A stretch of 63,398 nucleotides of DNA from Akkermansia muciniphila (lineage in GTDB: Bacteria > Verrucomicrobiota > Verrucomicrobiia > Verrucomicrobiales > V1-33), in contig CAMDJM010000022.1 of the NCBI GenBank assembly GCA_945900785.1, positions 1-63,398 on the forward strand. Direction: 5' to 3'. Of the stretch, positions 16,714 to 27,057 are shown one piece after another (position 1 is the stretch's first letter; each line of letters starts with the position of its first letter). Both the position numbers and the translations under genes were made by a program. Under the pieces are notes generated by a model. It made no database searches. It saw only the letters and a list, made by a program, of their open reading frames with translations, and had not been told where the DNA came from.

Positions 16714-18210
16714 ATGAACCCTGACAAACCCACCCGCCGCCAGATTCTCTCCCTCGTTCCCGGCATGGCCATTTCCGCCGGCCTGGGACATGCGGAGGAA
16801 TCATCCAAGGCACCCACCGGCGTCATCGCGGCGGAGAATGCCAAACCGGGCACGAAAGACTGGTTACTGACAAAACCCAGGATTGACCCTGCCTCCCGCT
16901 ACCGCTGCCCCTGGGTGGAGGGCTACTGCTCGCATGCCAGCATCGAAGCCGGCGGGACGATCCGCTTTCATGTCAGCACGAATCCCGTCTCGCGCTTCAC
17001 CCTGGAGATCTACCGGCTGGGCTGGTATGGCGGGGAGGGGGGCCGCCTGATGGCCAGGCTGGGGCCCTTTGAAGGCCGCACCCAGGAGGATCCGCCAGTG
17101 GGTGAAAAGCGGCTGCGGAATTGCCAATGGACCGTTTCCGCAGAATGGACGGTGCCCGCAGATGCGGTGAGTGGCGTCTATTTGGGCAAGCTCACTGCCG
17201 AAAAGGAGGGCATCCAGAGTTATGTGATTTTCATCGTCAGGGACCAGCGGAAGGCAGACTTCATTTTCCAGTGCAGTGACCACACCTGGCAGGCCTATAA
17301 CCGCTGGCCCCGTCAGGACTCGCTTTACGATGACGGGAAAAATGAATGGTATTGGGGTGGCAATGTCGAAGTCAGCTTCAACCGGCCTTACGGAAAATAC
17401 TGCCAGATCCTGGATCAGCCGCTGTCGGCTGGCTCCGGGGATTTTATGCTGTGGGAATTCCCCTTCGTTTTCTGGATGGAGGAACAGGGTTATGATGTGA
17501 CTTATATCTCCAACACGGACACCCATCGCGATCCAGCCGGGCTGCTCCGGGGGAAGGGGTTCCTGTCGGTAGGGCATGATGAATACTGGACCCGGGAGAT
17601 GTATGATCATGTGAAGGCAGCGGTCGCCGCCGGGGTGAATGCCGGCTTCTTTTGCGGGAATGCGGTGTGTGGCAGGATCGCGTGGCATGAGGAGCGACGG
17701 GCCTTTGAGCGCACCGGGGTGTTTGGCCCCCCGGGCGGCACCCAGGAATTTGTGGCGATGTCCTCGCTGCCCCACGAACGCCCCTATGCGAATGAGTTGA
17801 TCGGTGCGCACAGCACCGGGCCGGTGACGGGCAGCGCGGACTGGGTCTGTGCCTTGCCGGATCATTGGATTTTCGAAGGCACGGGCCTGAAAAAAGGCGA
17901 AGGCATCCCAGGCCTGGTGGGCTGGGAATGGCATGGCGATCCAGCGAAGATTGAGGGATTGGAAATCATTGCCACCGCCCCGACCTACGGCGCTCCCGGC
18001 CAGCCTAACGGTGGTGTTTTTACCGCCACGCTCTATCCTGGACCGAAGGGCAATTTCGTCTTCAATGCGGGCACCTGCTGGTGGGCGGATGGGCTGTCTG
18101 CCCCGCCCGGCTATATGCGCCCTGGTGCAGCCCTTCCTCCGAAGGGGCCTGATGCCCGGGCCCGGAGAATCACTGCCAATGTGCTGGCGCGCATGTGCCG
18201 GAAGGCCTGA
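16714..18210 (+). CDS. N,N-dimethylformamidase-beta-like / DUF6605 exported protein
   Basis: 498 residues with a Tat-type leader (TRRQILSLVPGMAISAGLG). The body resembles the large (beta) subunit-like domain of N,N-dimethylformamidase: EGYCSHASIEAGGTIRFHVS, FTLEIYRLGWYGGEGGR, ADFIFQCSDHTWQAYNRW, then SVGHDEYWTREMYDHVKAAV with GVNAGFFCGNAVCGRI, and a C-terminal FNAGTCWWADGLS. Proteins with this domain occur widely without any link to dimethylformamide, so amidase activity is not implied. It follows the DUF1549-DUF1501 pair by 81 bp on the same strand and probably belongs to the same exported catabolic group. Confidence 0.75.
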   Translation: MNPDKPTRRQILSLVPGMAISAGLGHAEESSKAPTGVIAAENAKPGTKDWLLTKPRIDPASRYRCPWVEGYCSHASIEAGGTIRFHVSTNPVSRFTLEIYRLGWYGGEGGRLMARLGPFEGRTQEDPPVGEKRLRNCQWTVSAEWTVPADAVSGVYLGKLTAEKEGIQSYVIFIVRDQRKADFIFQCSDHTWQAYNRWPRQDSLYDDGKNEWYWGGNVEVSFNRPYGKYCQILDQPLSAGSGDFMLWEFPFVFWMEEQGYDVTYISNTDTHRDPAGLLRGKGFLSVGHDEYWTREMYDHVKAAVAAGVNAGFFCGNAVCGRIAWHEERRAFERTGVFGPPGGTQEFVAMSSLPHERPYANELIGAHSTGPVTGSADWVCALPDHWIFEGTGLKKGEGIPGLVGWEWHGDPAKIEGLEIIATAPTYGAPGQPNGGVFTATLYPGPKGNFVFNAGTCWWADGLSAPPGYMRPGAALPPKGPDARARRITANVLARMCRKA

Positions 18211-18253
18211 GAAAATGCGGGCCCAGCGGATGCCCGGTTCGGGAATCATGGAA

Positions 18254-18312
18254 ATCATCGCCTGAACCCATTCCAGGACATCCCCCGGATCGACAGCATC
18301 CAGCCGCCGGTC
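18254..18312 (+). repeat. Tail repeat, copy 2
   Basis: Direct copy of 16621-16676, about three-quarters identical with one 3-base gap. The first 15 bases (atcatcgcctgaacc) are exact and so is the ending ccggtc. It lies in the short space between the DMF-amidase-like gene and the convergent membrane-protein gene. Confidence 0.5.
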
Positions 18313-18331
18313 TTCCACGGGTGGCCGGTTT

Positions 18332-19219
18332 TCAGCCTTGATGTGCCTCCGCAGACACCTGCATGGTCGCCGTCACATGGTCCAACCGCTTCACCACCGC
18401 ATCAAGTTGCATGACGTGATCAATCACGATTGGCTCCGACTCGCCGGTGAAACGGAGGATGAGGCGGCCGGAACGCACGAAGGGAAGGTAGTATTCAAAG
18501 ACGTCAAACACCTCCTTGGTGTAGGTCATGCGCATGGTGGAAAAACGCCGGCGCTTGTCCAGCACGCCGCCCACTACGATTACTTCGTTGGATTCAATCC
18601 TGACGTAGTGGAAGCGGGCGTAAATGATGGCCGCGATCATCAGCAGCACCCAAACCACGCAGATCGCAAAATAGAAGTGCGCGTTGGCAATGGGGATGAA
18701 GCCTCCGAGGAAATCGAATAAGCCGTTGAGAAATTGGTAATAAATATTCAGGATGAAGAGCCCCATCCCCAGGATCACGGCGGCGGCTATCCCCAGCAAA
18801 GCCCAGGTCAGGATGATATCCGTGCAGATCACAACCATGGTGTAGGCAAAAGCGGCCAGGAAGACCAGGGCGATCACCTGCTCAACTTTCAGGCGCTGCG
18901 AAATTTCCGCGAACTTCACCGGGGTCTCGGTGGGCGTAATGGAACTGACACTGCCATCCTGCGCGGCCGACGTCACGGCTGCCGGAGGCGTGGAAATGCG
19001 CTTCAGCTCGCTATTCAAGCCAAACATCAGGCTGAAAATACCGCAGAGTAAAGCAGCCGCCGCCATGGGATACAGCATCGGAATATTCGGCCAGACGCGG
19101 ATTGTCATGGAGTGCGGCTCGTGGTCCCCCGTCTTGGGGATGACCAACTGCGGATCAGCGTTGGCGGCCGGGACGGGGGAAGTGACAGGGGAGACGGGAG
19201 TAGCTTCGGGTTCGGACAT
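18332..19219 (-). CDS. Multi-pass membrane protein with PH-like cytoplasmic tail, unknown function
   Basis: 295 residues. A proline-rich N-terminus is followed by about four hydrophobic segments (beginning near MLYPMAAAALLCGIFSLMFG, then VIALVFLAAFAYTMVVICTD, ILTWALLGIAAAVILGMGLF, and FYFAICVVWVLLMIAAIIYA). The C-terminal part (RIESNEVIVVGGVLDKRRR, then MTYTKEVFDVFEYYLPF) looks like a small beta-rich PH-like domain, which is a guess. No family was recognised. It is divergent from tamB across about 170 bp. Confidence 0.65.
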   Translation of the reverse strand: MSEPEATPVSPVTSPVPAANADPQLVIPKTGDHEPHSMTIRVWPNIPMLYPMAAAALLCGIFSLMFGLNSELKRISTPPAAVTSAAQDGSVSSITPTETPVKFAEISQRLKVEQVIALVFLAAFAYTMVVICTDIILTWALLGIAAAVILGMGLFILNIYYQFLNGLFDFLGGFIPIANAHFYFAICVVWVLLMIAAIIYARFHYVRIESNEVIVVGGVLDKRRRFSTMRMTYTKEVFDVFEYYLPFVRSGRLILRFTGESEPIVIDHVMQLDAVVKRLDHVTATMQVSAEAHQG

Positions 19220-19391
19220 GGCAGTAAAAGGAAAACAATGGGCGGACGGGGAATCCTTTCACAGTCCAGGCCAACCTGCCACAGGGTTTTCCACCCGTCT
19301 GCAAGTCCCCATGGCCCGCTGCACCGCGCACCGGAAGAAGGGTGCCATGCCGTTTGAACTTTTGGGGAATAGGCTTGACGCTGCCCTTCAA

Positions 19392-22300
19392 ATGTCTGCT
19401 GCGTCCCCCCCTCCGGCTGCTCCAGTGCCGCAGAAACGCCGGCGCTGGCTGAGGCGTGCCTTTTTGGCCGGATTGGGGGTGGTGCTGGGACTGGTCCTCT
19501 TTCACCGCCCCCTCGGGCATTGGGCCATCCGGCATTTTGGCACCAGCGGACTAGCCAAAGCCGGCATCACCGGCACATGGAAAACCTCCGGCAGCCTGCT
19601 CGGCGGTCTCAATATTGATGATCTGCAACTCACCGGAAACGACCGCTCCGAGCTGCAATCCGTCACCCTGCGCCACGCTGCCCTGGAATATGATCTCTGG
19701 GAACTGCGCGGCGGCGGTCATGGCAAAGTATTGAAGCGCCTCGTGGTGCAGAATCTGGAGCTGAATCTGGACTTGAGTAAACCACGCCCGCCCGGCCTGG
19801 AACCGAAGTCCTCCAAACTCCGGACCAAGCCCCAACTCCCGTCCGTGGCCCTGCCGGAAATCCGGATTGAGCACCTGACGGTCCGCCTGCAGTTGCCCCA
19901 CGAACAAGTCCTCATCCGGGATTTTTCCCTGGTGCTCGACCCCTCCGCCCGCGGATCCCTCAGTGCCGCCCTGCTGGAACTGCCTGGCACGCCGCGCCTC
20001 GAAAACGTCAGCGGCCTCACCGGCCTCAAACCCCAGGAAATCACTTTCTCCAATCTGACCCTTGCCCCTGGCCTGATGATCGAAAACCTCGTGCTCGATT
20101 TATCCAGGCTCGCCAACGATGAAGCCGCCATGGAGATCAAAGCGCACCAGGGGCCCGCGCAGATCGCCTTGAGCGCCGCTTCCGGCGCATGGTTCACCTC
20201 CACCACCGCAGATCTGAACCTGCAGGCCGCCAACGTTAGTAATGAAACCCTGGCCTTTTGGGGAATTCCTTCGGGCAGCACCGCATGGCAGGGAGGCACG
20301 CTGGCCCTGACAGCCAAAGGCCCCATCCTGAAGCCCGACCGGATGGAGGCGAAGCTATCTCTGGGGGACGCCGGCTTTTCCATCGACGGCACCGGCATCA
20401 CTCCCATCTCACTGGAGGCCACCATGAGCCGGGGCAAAGCCACCCTGACCCAACTCAGTGCCGCCCTGGGCACCACCCTGCTAAAGGCCAGCGGCGGCTC
20501 CACCCTGCCGGAGTCCTGGGCTGATATTGCCAAGCTCACCGGGACGCTGGATTTCACCCTTTCCTCCCCCCAGGTGTCCGAAGCGCTGCCCGCCGGCCTG
20601 GACATTACCGGCAAAATGGCCGCAGAGGGGAGCGTGGCGTTTGGGGGCCAGAAGTTAATCAAGCTCTCCGCCCAACTGAGCGGCAGCGCGATGAAGATCC
20701 AAGGCATCCCTGTCGAACAGGTCGCCACCAAAGCCCGCCTTGTTGATGACGTGGTTTTTCTGGACGCGGCACAAATCACCTTGAATGCCCAAAACACCTT
20801 CAGCGCCTCCGGAAAGCTCGAACTGCAGGGAGCCCGCCCATTGGAACTCCATTGGCAGGCCGATGCCCGGGACCTGAGCACTGTGCCTGCCGAAGCCCGC
20901 GCAGGACTGCCCTGGCCCGGCGCGGGCCGCGTGAAATCCTCCGGCAGCGCCACCGGATCCCTCACCGGATGGCAGGCTGGCGATTGGACATCGCTCAATG
21001 GCAACGCCATGGTGGATGCTGAAGGAGTGAAGGTGCAACAGGCCTCCCTCCAAAAGCTAACCCTCATGGCGGAGGCCCGGCAGGGATCCATCGACCTGCA
21101 AAACCTGTTGCTGCGACTGGACGCGGAAAACCGCGTCGACGCCGCAGGCACGCTGAATCTGGCAGATCCCACCCTGGCGCTCACCGGCAGGGTTTCAGTC
21201 AGGATTCCCGATATCGCCCGGTTATCCGCCTGGAGCGCCCAATCCGGCGGTCCGGCGCTTCATAGCGGAAAGGCTGAACTCGACTGGCAGGGCACCGGCT
21301 GCCTGCACCCAATGCAGATGCTGAGCAACGGATCGGCCACCGTGAACGATTTCCGCATGGAGGGCCTGCCGGAAGCCCTCTCCCTCTCCATGGATCTGCA
21401 CCAAAATGGAGGGGAGGCCCGCATCGGAAAACTAAAAGCCGCCGCCGGCCCGTGGCGTGCCGAAGCCAGCGCCACTTACAACGGATGGCACCTCGAAGTG
21501 CCCCGCCTGACCGCCTTTGCCAAGGACCAGCAACTGCTCGATTTATCTGCGAGGATTCCCTTCCATGAGGGCACCATTCCACCGGACTCCCCCCTCTCCC
21601 TGCATCTGAAAATGGAAGACGTGGATGCGGCGGAGCTAGCCACCGCTCTGGGCAGAACTTTCCCCGTCAAAGGAATCCTGAAGGTAGAAGCGGACTTTGA
21701 AGGCACCCTGCAAAGACTGGAAGGAACCCTCACCGCTGAGGCCACCCAGGTCGCCCCTCTCCAGCCCGCCCCCGGCCTCAAGCTGGAACCCGCCAACGCC
21801 AGGATCGCCGCCCGCCTGCACCAGGGACGTCTTAACCTTGATGGCACCGCCCGCCAGCTTCCCCTGCAGCCACTTGCCCTCACGGCCAGCCTGCCCCTGA
21901 ACCTGGCCTCCCTGATGTCACAGCCCGGTCACGCGCAGCAGTTGCCGGTAACCGCCCAACTGAAGCTGCCGGCTTCTTCTCTGGCATTTCTGCCCTCCTG
22001 GATTCCGGTGTTGCGGAAGGTCGATGGCACGGCCGCCGCCGATTTTTCCGTGACCGGCACCCTGGGCAAACCCATCTGGCAGGGAGGAGTCAGCGTGCTG
22101 GCCTCCGGCGCGTCATTCACCTCCGGCTCCCTGCCCACGGTCAAGGATCTCAACCTGAAACTCCGGATCAATGAACACCGGCTCACCCTTGATGAAGTAT
22201 CCGTTATGCTGGCGGGCGGGCGGCTCCAGCTCAGCGGAGGTGCGGGACTGGAAAACCCCTTGGACCCGCTGCTCGACTTGAAACTAGTCGCAGACGAAAT

Positions 22301-23180
22301 CCTCGTCCTGCGCGATGAAAATCTCTCCCTCCGCGCCAATGCGGCGATCACCTGCCGGGGCCCGGTCTCCCGCGCCGGTCTGCGCGGTCAGGTGGATTTC
22401 GTGCGCGGCCGGGTCTTCAAGGAGATCGAATTCCTGCCGCTTTCCCTGCCCAATGATCTCCCGCCACCCCCGCCTCCCACCACGCCAGGCACCCGGGGAG
22501 CCCCTGCCCTGCCTGCCCCCTTTGACCAATGGAACTTCGACATCGCCATCAAAACCCGCGACCCCGTCCGCCTCATGGGCAATGTCGCCCGGGGCAATGC
22601 GGTGGCTGATTTGAAACTCAGCGGCCTGGGCAGCAAGCCGGAGCTGACCGGCAAGGTCCGCCTTGAGGAAATGTGGCTCAAGCTGCCCTTCAGCCGGCTG
22701 AATGTGACCGATGGATCCCTGACATTCACCAGGGAACAGCCCTTCGATCCTTCCATTGATATCACCGGCGAATCCATCACCGGCAACCGGATCGTCCAGG
22801 TTTTCGTGCAAGGCCGTGCCCTTGATCCCAAGGTCCGCCTCACCTCCAGCCCGCCCCTGCCGGAAGGGGAAATCGCTTCCCTCCTTGCCACCGGCGTCAC
22901 CACCTCCGATCTCAGTTCCCGTGGGGATGAGGCCGCCGGGCGCGCTGCCTTCGTCCTTCTCAAACAAACCTACCGGAAACTTTTTCCCAACTCCGCCACC
23001 AGCAGTGACGATGACGATCCCCCCAAACTCTCCTTCGATTTTTCCGTATTCGGCAGTGATCCCTCCCGGCGCGGCGTCTCTGCCATCTATGAACTGAATC
23101 CCCGCTGGCGCATCATTGGCCGCGTGGGGGAAACCGGCACCTTCCGCGGACTGCTGCATTACCTGATCCGCTTCCGATGA
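19392..23180 (+). CDS. tamB: TamB-like translocation and assembly module protein (DUF490)
   Basis: 1262 residues: an N-terminal positively charged segment and single membrane anchor (RRWLRRAFLAGLGVVLGLVL), a very long repetitive beta-strand-rich AsmA-like middle, and the TamB C-terminal domain (about 1000-1262) with GQVDFVRGRVFKEIEF, LTGKVRLEEMWLKLPFSRLNVTDGSLTF split over two blocks, PPLPEGEIASLLATG and a final GLLHYLIRFR. The family spans the periplasm and takes part in outer-membrane protein insertion and phospholipid transport. The frame is open to 18930. The ATG at 19392 precedes the anchor; an ATG at 19347, preceded by a GAAGAAGGG purine run, is a real alternative. It overlaps tamA by 4 bp. 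Confidence 0.88.
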   Translation: MSAASPPPAAPVPQKRRRWLRRAFLAGLGVVLGLVLFHRPLGHWAIRHFGTSGLAKAGITGTWKTSGSLLGGLNIDDLQLTGNDRSELQSVTLRHAALEYDLWELRGGGHGKVLKRLVVQNLELNLDLSKPRPPGLEPKSSKLRTKPQLPSVALPEIRIEHLTVRLQLPHEQVLIRDFSLVLDPSARGSLSAALLELPGTPRLENVSGLTGLKPQEITFSNLTLAPGLMIENLVLDLSRLANDEAAMEIKAHQGPAQIALSAASGAWFTSTTADLNLQAANVSNETLAFWGIPSGSTAWQGGTLALTAKGPILKPDRMEAKLSLGDAGFSIDGTGITPISLEATMSRGKATLTQLSAALGTTLLKASGGSTLPESWADIAKLTGTLDFTLSSPQVSEALPAGLDITGKMAAEGSVAFGGQKLIKLSAQLSGSAMKIQGIPVEQVATKARLVDDVVFLDAAQITLNAQNTFSASGKLELQGARPLELHWQADARDLSTVPAEARAGLPWPGAGRVKSSGSATGSLTGWQAGDWTSLNGNAMVDAEGVKVQQASLQKLTLMAEARQGSIDLQNLLLRLDAENRVDAAGTLNLADPTLALTGRVSVRIPDIARLSAWSAQSGGPALHSGKAELDWQGTGCLHPMQMLSNGSATVNDFRMEGLPEALSLSMDLHQNGGEARIGKLKAAAGPWRAEASATYNGWHLEVPRLTAFAKDQQLLDLSARIPFHEGTIPPDSPLSLHLKMEDVDAAELATALGRTFPVKGILKVEADFEGTLQRLEGTLTAEATQVAPLQPAPGLKLEPANARIAARLHQGRLNLDGTARQLPLQPLALTASLPLNLASLMSQPGHAQQLPVTAQLKLPASSLAFLPSWIPVLRKVDGTAAADFSVTGTLGKPIWQGGVSVLASGASFTSGSLPTVKDLNLKLRINEHRLTLDEVSVMLAGGRLQLSGGAGLENPLDPLLDLKLVADEILVLRDENLSLRANAAITCRGPVSRAGLRGQVDFVRGRVFKEIEFLPLSLPNDLPPPPPPTTPGTRGAPALPAPFDQWNFDIAIKTRDPVRLMGNVARGNAVADLKLSGLGSKPELTGKVRLEEMWLKLPFSRLNVTDGSLTFTREQPFDPSIDITGESITGNRIVQVFVQGRALDPKVRLTSSPPLPEGEIASLLATGVTTSDLSSRGDEAAGRAAFVLLKQTYRKLFPNSATSSDDDDPPKLSFDFSVFGSDPSRRGVSAIYELNPRWRIIGRVGETGTFRGLLHYLIRFR

Positions 23181-25231
23181 AAATCCACGCCGTTGTTTTA
23201 ACTGCTATTCTGGGAGGCCTCCTGACCCTGAACGCGCAGCCCGCGCGGCAGGTCGCATCCGGCGGCCTCACGGTGCAATTGCAGGGCGTCAGCGATGAGA
23301 TGAATACCCCCGCCCGCCTGGTGCTGGAAAAACAGCTCGCGCTCTCCGGCGACCGCACCGTCCCGGCCCCCCTTGCAGACGATCTCGCCTTCTTTCTGCA
23401 GCAGCGCTATCTCCAACTCGGCTATCCCAAAGCCCTCGTGGACTGGAGACTTACCGGCCCGTCCGCCACCCTGACCGTGCAGGAAGGCCGGCGCCGCACC
23501 GTTGGCAGCGTGACCTTCAACGGCGTCCCGCCTGGGACCGCCGATACGCTCCGTCCCTATCTGACGCGGCAAACCCGGGAGCGTGAAGGACGGCTCGCCA
23601 AAGCCCTGCCCTTTGTGGAAAGCGACCTTGAAGCCGGGCTGGGCCTCGTCGTCCGCAAGCTCCAGGCGGATGGTTATCTCGAGGCCCAGGCCGCGCCCCC
23701 CGTCTTCACCGAAGATCCTGCCACGCTACGCCACGACATCGTCATCGCCCTCACCCCAGGTCCCATTTCCCGATTCGGCCCTATCACCGTGATGGGCGAT
23801 GCCACAGCCCTGTCAAAAGCCTCGCAGGAAAAAATCAACGCCTTGCCCGGTCAGCCCTGGAGCGGGGTCAAACTGGAAAATCTGAGAAAGGACATTAAGG
23901 GCGATTTGGAAGCCCAGGGGTGGTTTGCCGCAGAAGTCACCACCGCCATCCGTCCTCCCCAGGCGGCAGGAGCGGAAGCCATCCTTCAATCCAGCCTCAC
24001 CATTTCACCGGGCCAGCGCTACCGCGTGGCTGCCGTCATTTCCGACCAATCCAAGCCCCTGAGCCGGGGTGCCCAACGCGTCGCGGGGTCCGTTTTCGCC
24101 TCCGCTATCCATCAGGTCTACGATTCCGAAACCCTCGATCTGCTGCATCGCCGCAGCATGGATACTGGGATTTTCAGCCGTCTCGAGGTGGAGCCTCAGC
24201 CGCTTGGTCCAGACACGCTGGCGCTGCACCTTTCCGGTTCCGAGGCCAAACCAAAAACCCTCGGTCTGTTCGGCGGATACGAAACATTTTACGGCCCCAT
24301 CGCCGGGATCGAAGCCCGCCATGTCAATTTCATGGACACCGGAAACTCCCTCGGCCTGCGCGCGGAACTCCGCGGCACCGGAGCCAATGGCAGCCTGCAA
24401 TGGAGCGATCCTGCCATCTTCGGCTCCCGCAACGCCTTCGGTCTCGCCCTCGGCCTCGAGACTTTCACCTTCAAAGACTATTCCCGCAGCACCGTATCCC
24501 TGCGGAGCAGCCTGACCAGACGGATCGACCGGCATATCACCGCCGAAGCCTTCTCCGCCATCACTCTCAACCTCATGGACACCGCCGTCCTGACTCCCAA
24601 AGAACTGGGGCCGGACCAATACGGCACCCTCTCCGCCGGGGGACGCCTCACCCTGGACTATCGCGACAACCCCCTGAACCCCAAATCCGGGTGGCTGGCA
24701 GGTGCTGCCCTGGAAGGCGGGTTTGATCAGGGCGGGGAGGAAGACATCGGCTTTGCCCGCACCGACCTCAATGCCGCATGGTATCATCCCCTGGGTGGTG
24801 CCTGGCGGGTCGCCCTCGGTGCCCGTGCCTCCGCCATCCGGAACAGTGGAACGCCGGGCGACCTCCCGATCGACCTGCGCCTCTTCAACGGCGGAGGCAC
24901 TACCGTGCGCAGCTTTGCCGAGCGCGAAATGGGGGCCAGCTCCGCCAGTGGCAGCACCCCGCTGGGCGGCACCGCCCTTACCGTGATGAACGCCGAACTC
25001 TCCTATGAAATCATCACCAATCTGGAGATCGCCGGCTTCATTGATGCGGGCAGCATCAGCCGTCAGGACAGCGCCCTCTTCAGCACCGATGACCTCCGCT
25101 ACGGCGTCGGCCTGGGGATGCGCTATCAATTACCCATCGGCCCCCTGCGCGTGGACTACGGATACAATCCAGACCGCCACCCCGGCGAAGCCGCCGGAGC
25201 CTTCCACCTGACTTTTGGCTTCGCCTTTTGA
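23177..25231 (+). CDS. tamA: TamA/BamA-family outer-membrane beta-barrel protein
   Basis: 684 residues. A signal peptide (about 1-20, LTAILGGLLTLNAQPA) is followed by POTRA-like repeats (about 30-330; FNGVPPGTADTLRPYL and PGPISRFGPITVMGDA are typical strand-helix units). A C-terminal Omp85 barrel (about 360-684) has GNSLGLRAELRG, the GGTTVRSFAEREMGA block equivalent to the conserved VRGF motif, and a terminal LTFGFAF ending in phenylalanine, the usual BAM recognition end. The start codon overlaps the tamB stop (ATGA), so translation is coupled and the two products presumably form the TAM complex. TamA versus another Omp85 member is decided by the tamB partner. Confidence 0.87.
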   Translation: MKIHAVVLTAILGGLLTLNAQPARQVASGGLTVQLQGVSDEMNTPARLVLEKQLALSGDRTVPAPLADDLAFFLQQRYLQLGYPKALVDWRLTGPSATLTVQEGRRRTVGSVTFNGVPPGTADTLRPYLTRQTREREGRLAKALPFVESDLEAGLGLVVRKLQADGYLEAQAAPPVFTEDPATLRHDIVIALTPGPISRFGPITVMGDATALSKASQEKINALPGQPWSGVKLENLRKDIKGDLEAQGWFAAEVTTAIRPPQAAGAEAILQSSLTISPGQRYRVAAVISDQSKPLSRGAQRVAGSVFASAIHQVYDSETLDLLHRRSMDTGIFSRLEVEPQPLGPDTLALHLSGSEAKPKTLGLFGGYETFYGPIAGIEARHVNFMDTGNSLGLRAELRGTGANGSLQWSDPAIFGSRNAFGLALGLETFTFKDYSRSTVSLRSSLTRRIDRHITAEAFSAITLNLMDTAVLTPKELGPDQYGTLSAGGRLTLDYRDNPLNPKSGWLAGAALEGGFDQGGEEDIGFARTDLNAAWYHPLGGAWRVALGARASAIRNSGTPGDLPIDLRLFNGGGTTVRSFAEREMGASSASGSTPLGGTALTVMNAELSYEIITNLEIAGFIDAGSISRQDSALFSTDDLRYGVGLGMRYQLPIGPLRVDYGYNPDRHPGEAAGAFHLTFGFAF

Positions 25232-25305
25232 ATTTTTACGTTAGATATATAATAGATAGATATGCGCCATGCGCCCATGGGGTGCGGGCTTGGATGTTGA
25301 ATCCG

Positions 25306-26880
25306 TCAGGCCCTGGCAAAAAGGTCCGCAGCCGGCGTTGCCCCTGGCGTGCGGAGAACCGAAGCCTCATTTGCCGCGAGGTGATTCAAACAATGCCAAA
25401 CATCCTCCGGATCAGCGGCCAGGCGATCCGCCAGCACCTCAGCCGAACTGGAGCCACCCGCCGGCAAAGCGGACGCCACCGCGCCAAGCAATTTCAGGAA
25501 ATCACCCGCCGCCTTTTTGCCAGCCTCGACGCCGGGTTGATGATAGGCATTGATATTCACGAGACTGGCGTAAAAACCCACCGCACGTTCGAAGACCCCG
25601 ATCAGCATCCCCAGCGTGAATGCGTTCACCTCTGGAATACTGATCGTAATACTCTCCCTCCCTCCCTCATACAAAGCCCGGCGCGTCCCCCGCAGGAAGC
25701 CCTGGAGATAGTCCCCACTGGTAACGCCAGGCTCCACCTCCAGCCCCGTCCCGTCCTGGGCCTGGCGGACCTCAATGAAAGTGGCAAAGAAGTTATTCAC
25801 CCCATCCCGGAGCTGCTGCACATAGGCATGCTGATCCGTGGATCCCTTATTCCCGTAGACCGCGATGCCCTGATGAACCACATCGCCATTCAAATCCCGC
25901 TCCTTGCCCAAGGACTCCATTACGAGCTGCTGGAGATACCGGCTCATCAGCACCAGCCGGTCCTTGTAGGGAAGAATAACCATATCCTTGCTGCCCTTCC
26001 CTCCTCCGGCAGAATACCACATCAAAGCAATCAGGAGGGAGATGTTCTGCTTCATGGGCAGATGGCGCGTCTTTTCATCCACGGCGGCTGCGCCACCCAA
26101 AAAGGCATCGATATCCACCCCTTGCAGGGTCGCCGGCACCAAACCCACAATGTGCATCACCGAGGTCCGTCCGCCGACCCAATCCTGCATCGGGAAGCGT
26201 TTGATGAAACCTTCGCCAATCGCATATTGGTCCATCCTGCTGCCGGTTCCGGTGACTGCCACCGCATGCCTGGCAAAAGTAAGCCCGGCCGCTTCATAGG
26301 CCGCCTTCGCCGTCTGCATTCCATTGCGGGTTTCCGCCGTGCCCCCACTCTTGGAGATCACCACGGCCAGGGTGGAGCCAAGCCTGTCCCCGATCCCGGC
26401 CAGCACCCGCTGCATGCCATCGGGATCGGTATTATCCAGAAATTGCAGGGACATCGGGGCATCCGTCGCAGCCAGCGCATCGGAAACCAATTGCGGTCCC
26501 AGGGCCGATCCGCCAATTCCAATAACCAGCACTCCCGTAAATTTTCCGCCCCTTTCAGTCAGGATTTTGCCGGAATGCACATCCTCCGCAAATGCCTTGC
26601 TGTCGGCGATATCAGTTAAAATCTGGTCCCGGATCTTTGCCGCAGGAGCCAGGGAAGGATTCCGCAGCCAATAATGGCCCACCATCCGTTGTTCGTCCGG
26701 ATTGGCGATCGCCCCCGCTTCCAACTGGCGCATGTCTGCCAGAGCCTGCTCCGCCTTGCCCGCCATCCCGGCGAAAAAGGATTCGCTGTAATGCATCCGG
26801 CTAATATCAAGCGACAGGCCGAGATCTTCGTAGCGGAGAAACGATTCAGAAAAACGGGGCCAGGTGATGGGAGTGGACAT
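25306..26880 (-). CDS. pgi: Glucose-6-phosphate isomerase
   Basis: 524 residues. It interconverts glucose-6-phosphate and fructose-6-phosphate in the cytoplasm. Visible signatures are the SIS-type sugar-phosphate loop [16 protein letters not shown], the PGI blocks [12 protein letters not shown] and [15 protein letters not shown] with the catalytic His, and [18 protein letters not shown] holding the conserved catalytic lysine. The ATG at 26880 is preferred to the longer frame (to 26994), whose extra 38 residues are unlike the family and overlap the terminator region. It lies just after the terminator of the polysaccharide operon, so it is probably transcribed from its own promoter, yet it supplies fructose-6-phosphate to that pathway. 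Confidence 0.95.
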   Translation of the reverse strand: MSTPITWPRFSESFLRYEDLGLSLDISRMHYSESFFAGMAGKAEQALADMRQLEAGAIANPDEQRMVGHYWLRNPSLAPAAKIRDQILTDIADSKAFAEDVHSGKILTERGGKFTGVLVIGIGGSALGPQLVSDALAATDAPMSLQFLDNTDPDGMQRVLAGIGDRLGSTLAVVISKSGGTAETRNGMQTAKAAYEAAGLTFARHAVAVTGTGSRMDQYAIGEGFIKRFPMQDWVGGRTSVMHIVGLVPATLQGVDIDAFLGGAAAVDEKTRHLPMKQNISLLIALMWYSAGGGKGSKDMVILPYKDRLVLMSRYLQQLVMESLGKERDLNGDVVHQGIAVYGNKGSTDQHAYVQQLRDGVNNFFATFIEVRQAQDGTGLEVEPGVTSGDYLQGFLRGTRRALYEGGRESITISIPEVNAFTLGMLIGVFERAVGFYASLVNINAYHQPGVEAGKKAAGDFLKLLGAVASALPAGGSSSAEVLADRLAADPEDVWHCLNHLAANEASVLRTPGATPAADLFARA

Positions 26881-26991
26881 GAGGGCAAAAAGAAAGGTGC
26901 AAACTTCCCGAGAGGGGAGGCTGGCACCATAGGAAAATGAAAAAAAATCGGCCCGTCCCAGGGCTTTGCTTTTACCGTCCGGCTTGGGTTG

Positions 26992-27026
26992 CAAAAAACA
27001 GGACGGATCAGAAAGCTGGTCCGTCC
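26992..27026 (-). terminator. Strong rho-independent terminator of the polysaccharide operon
   Basis: On the minus strand an 11-bp stem (27016-27026 with 27001-27011, one G-T wobble) closes a 4-base loop, followed at once by TGTTTTTTGC. It lies 32 bp after the stop codon of the last polysaccharide gene and before pgi. No comparable terminator was seen between the operon genes. Confidence 0.8.
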
Positions 27027-27057
27027 CCGTAAACTATCCCCTGCAAACTGCGACTCT

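Noticed and set aside
18930..19391. N-terminal extension of the tamB frame
   Set aside because: The 154-codon extension lies opposite the membrane-protein gene and the divergent promoter region and has no TamB-like sequence; the anchor helix follows the ATG at 19392.
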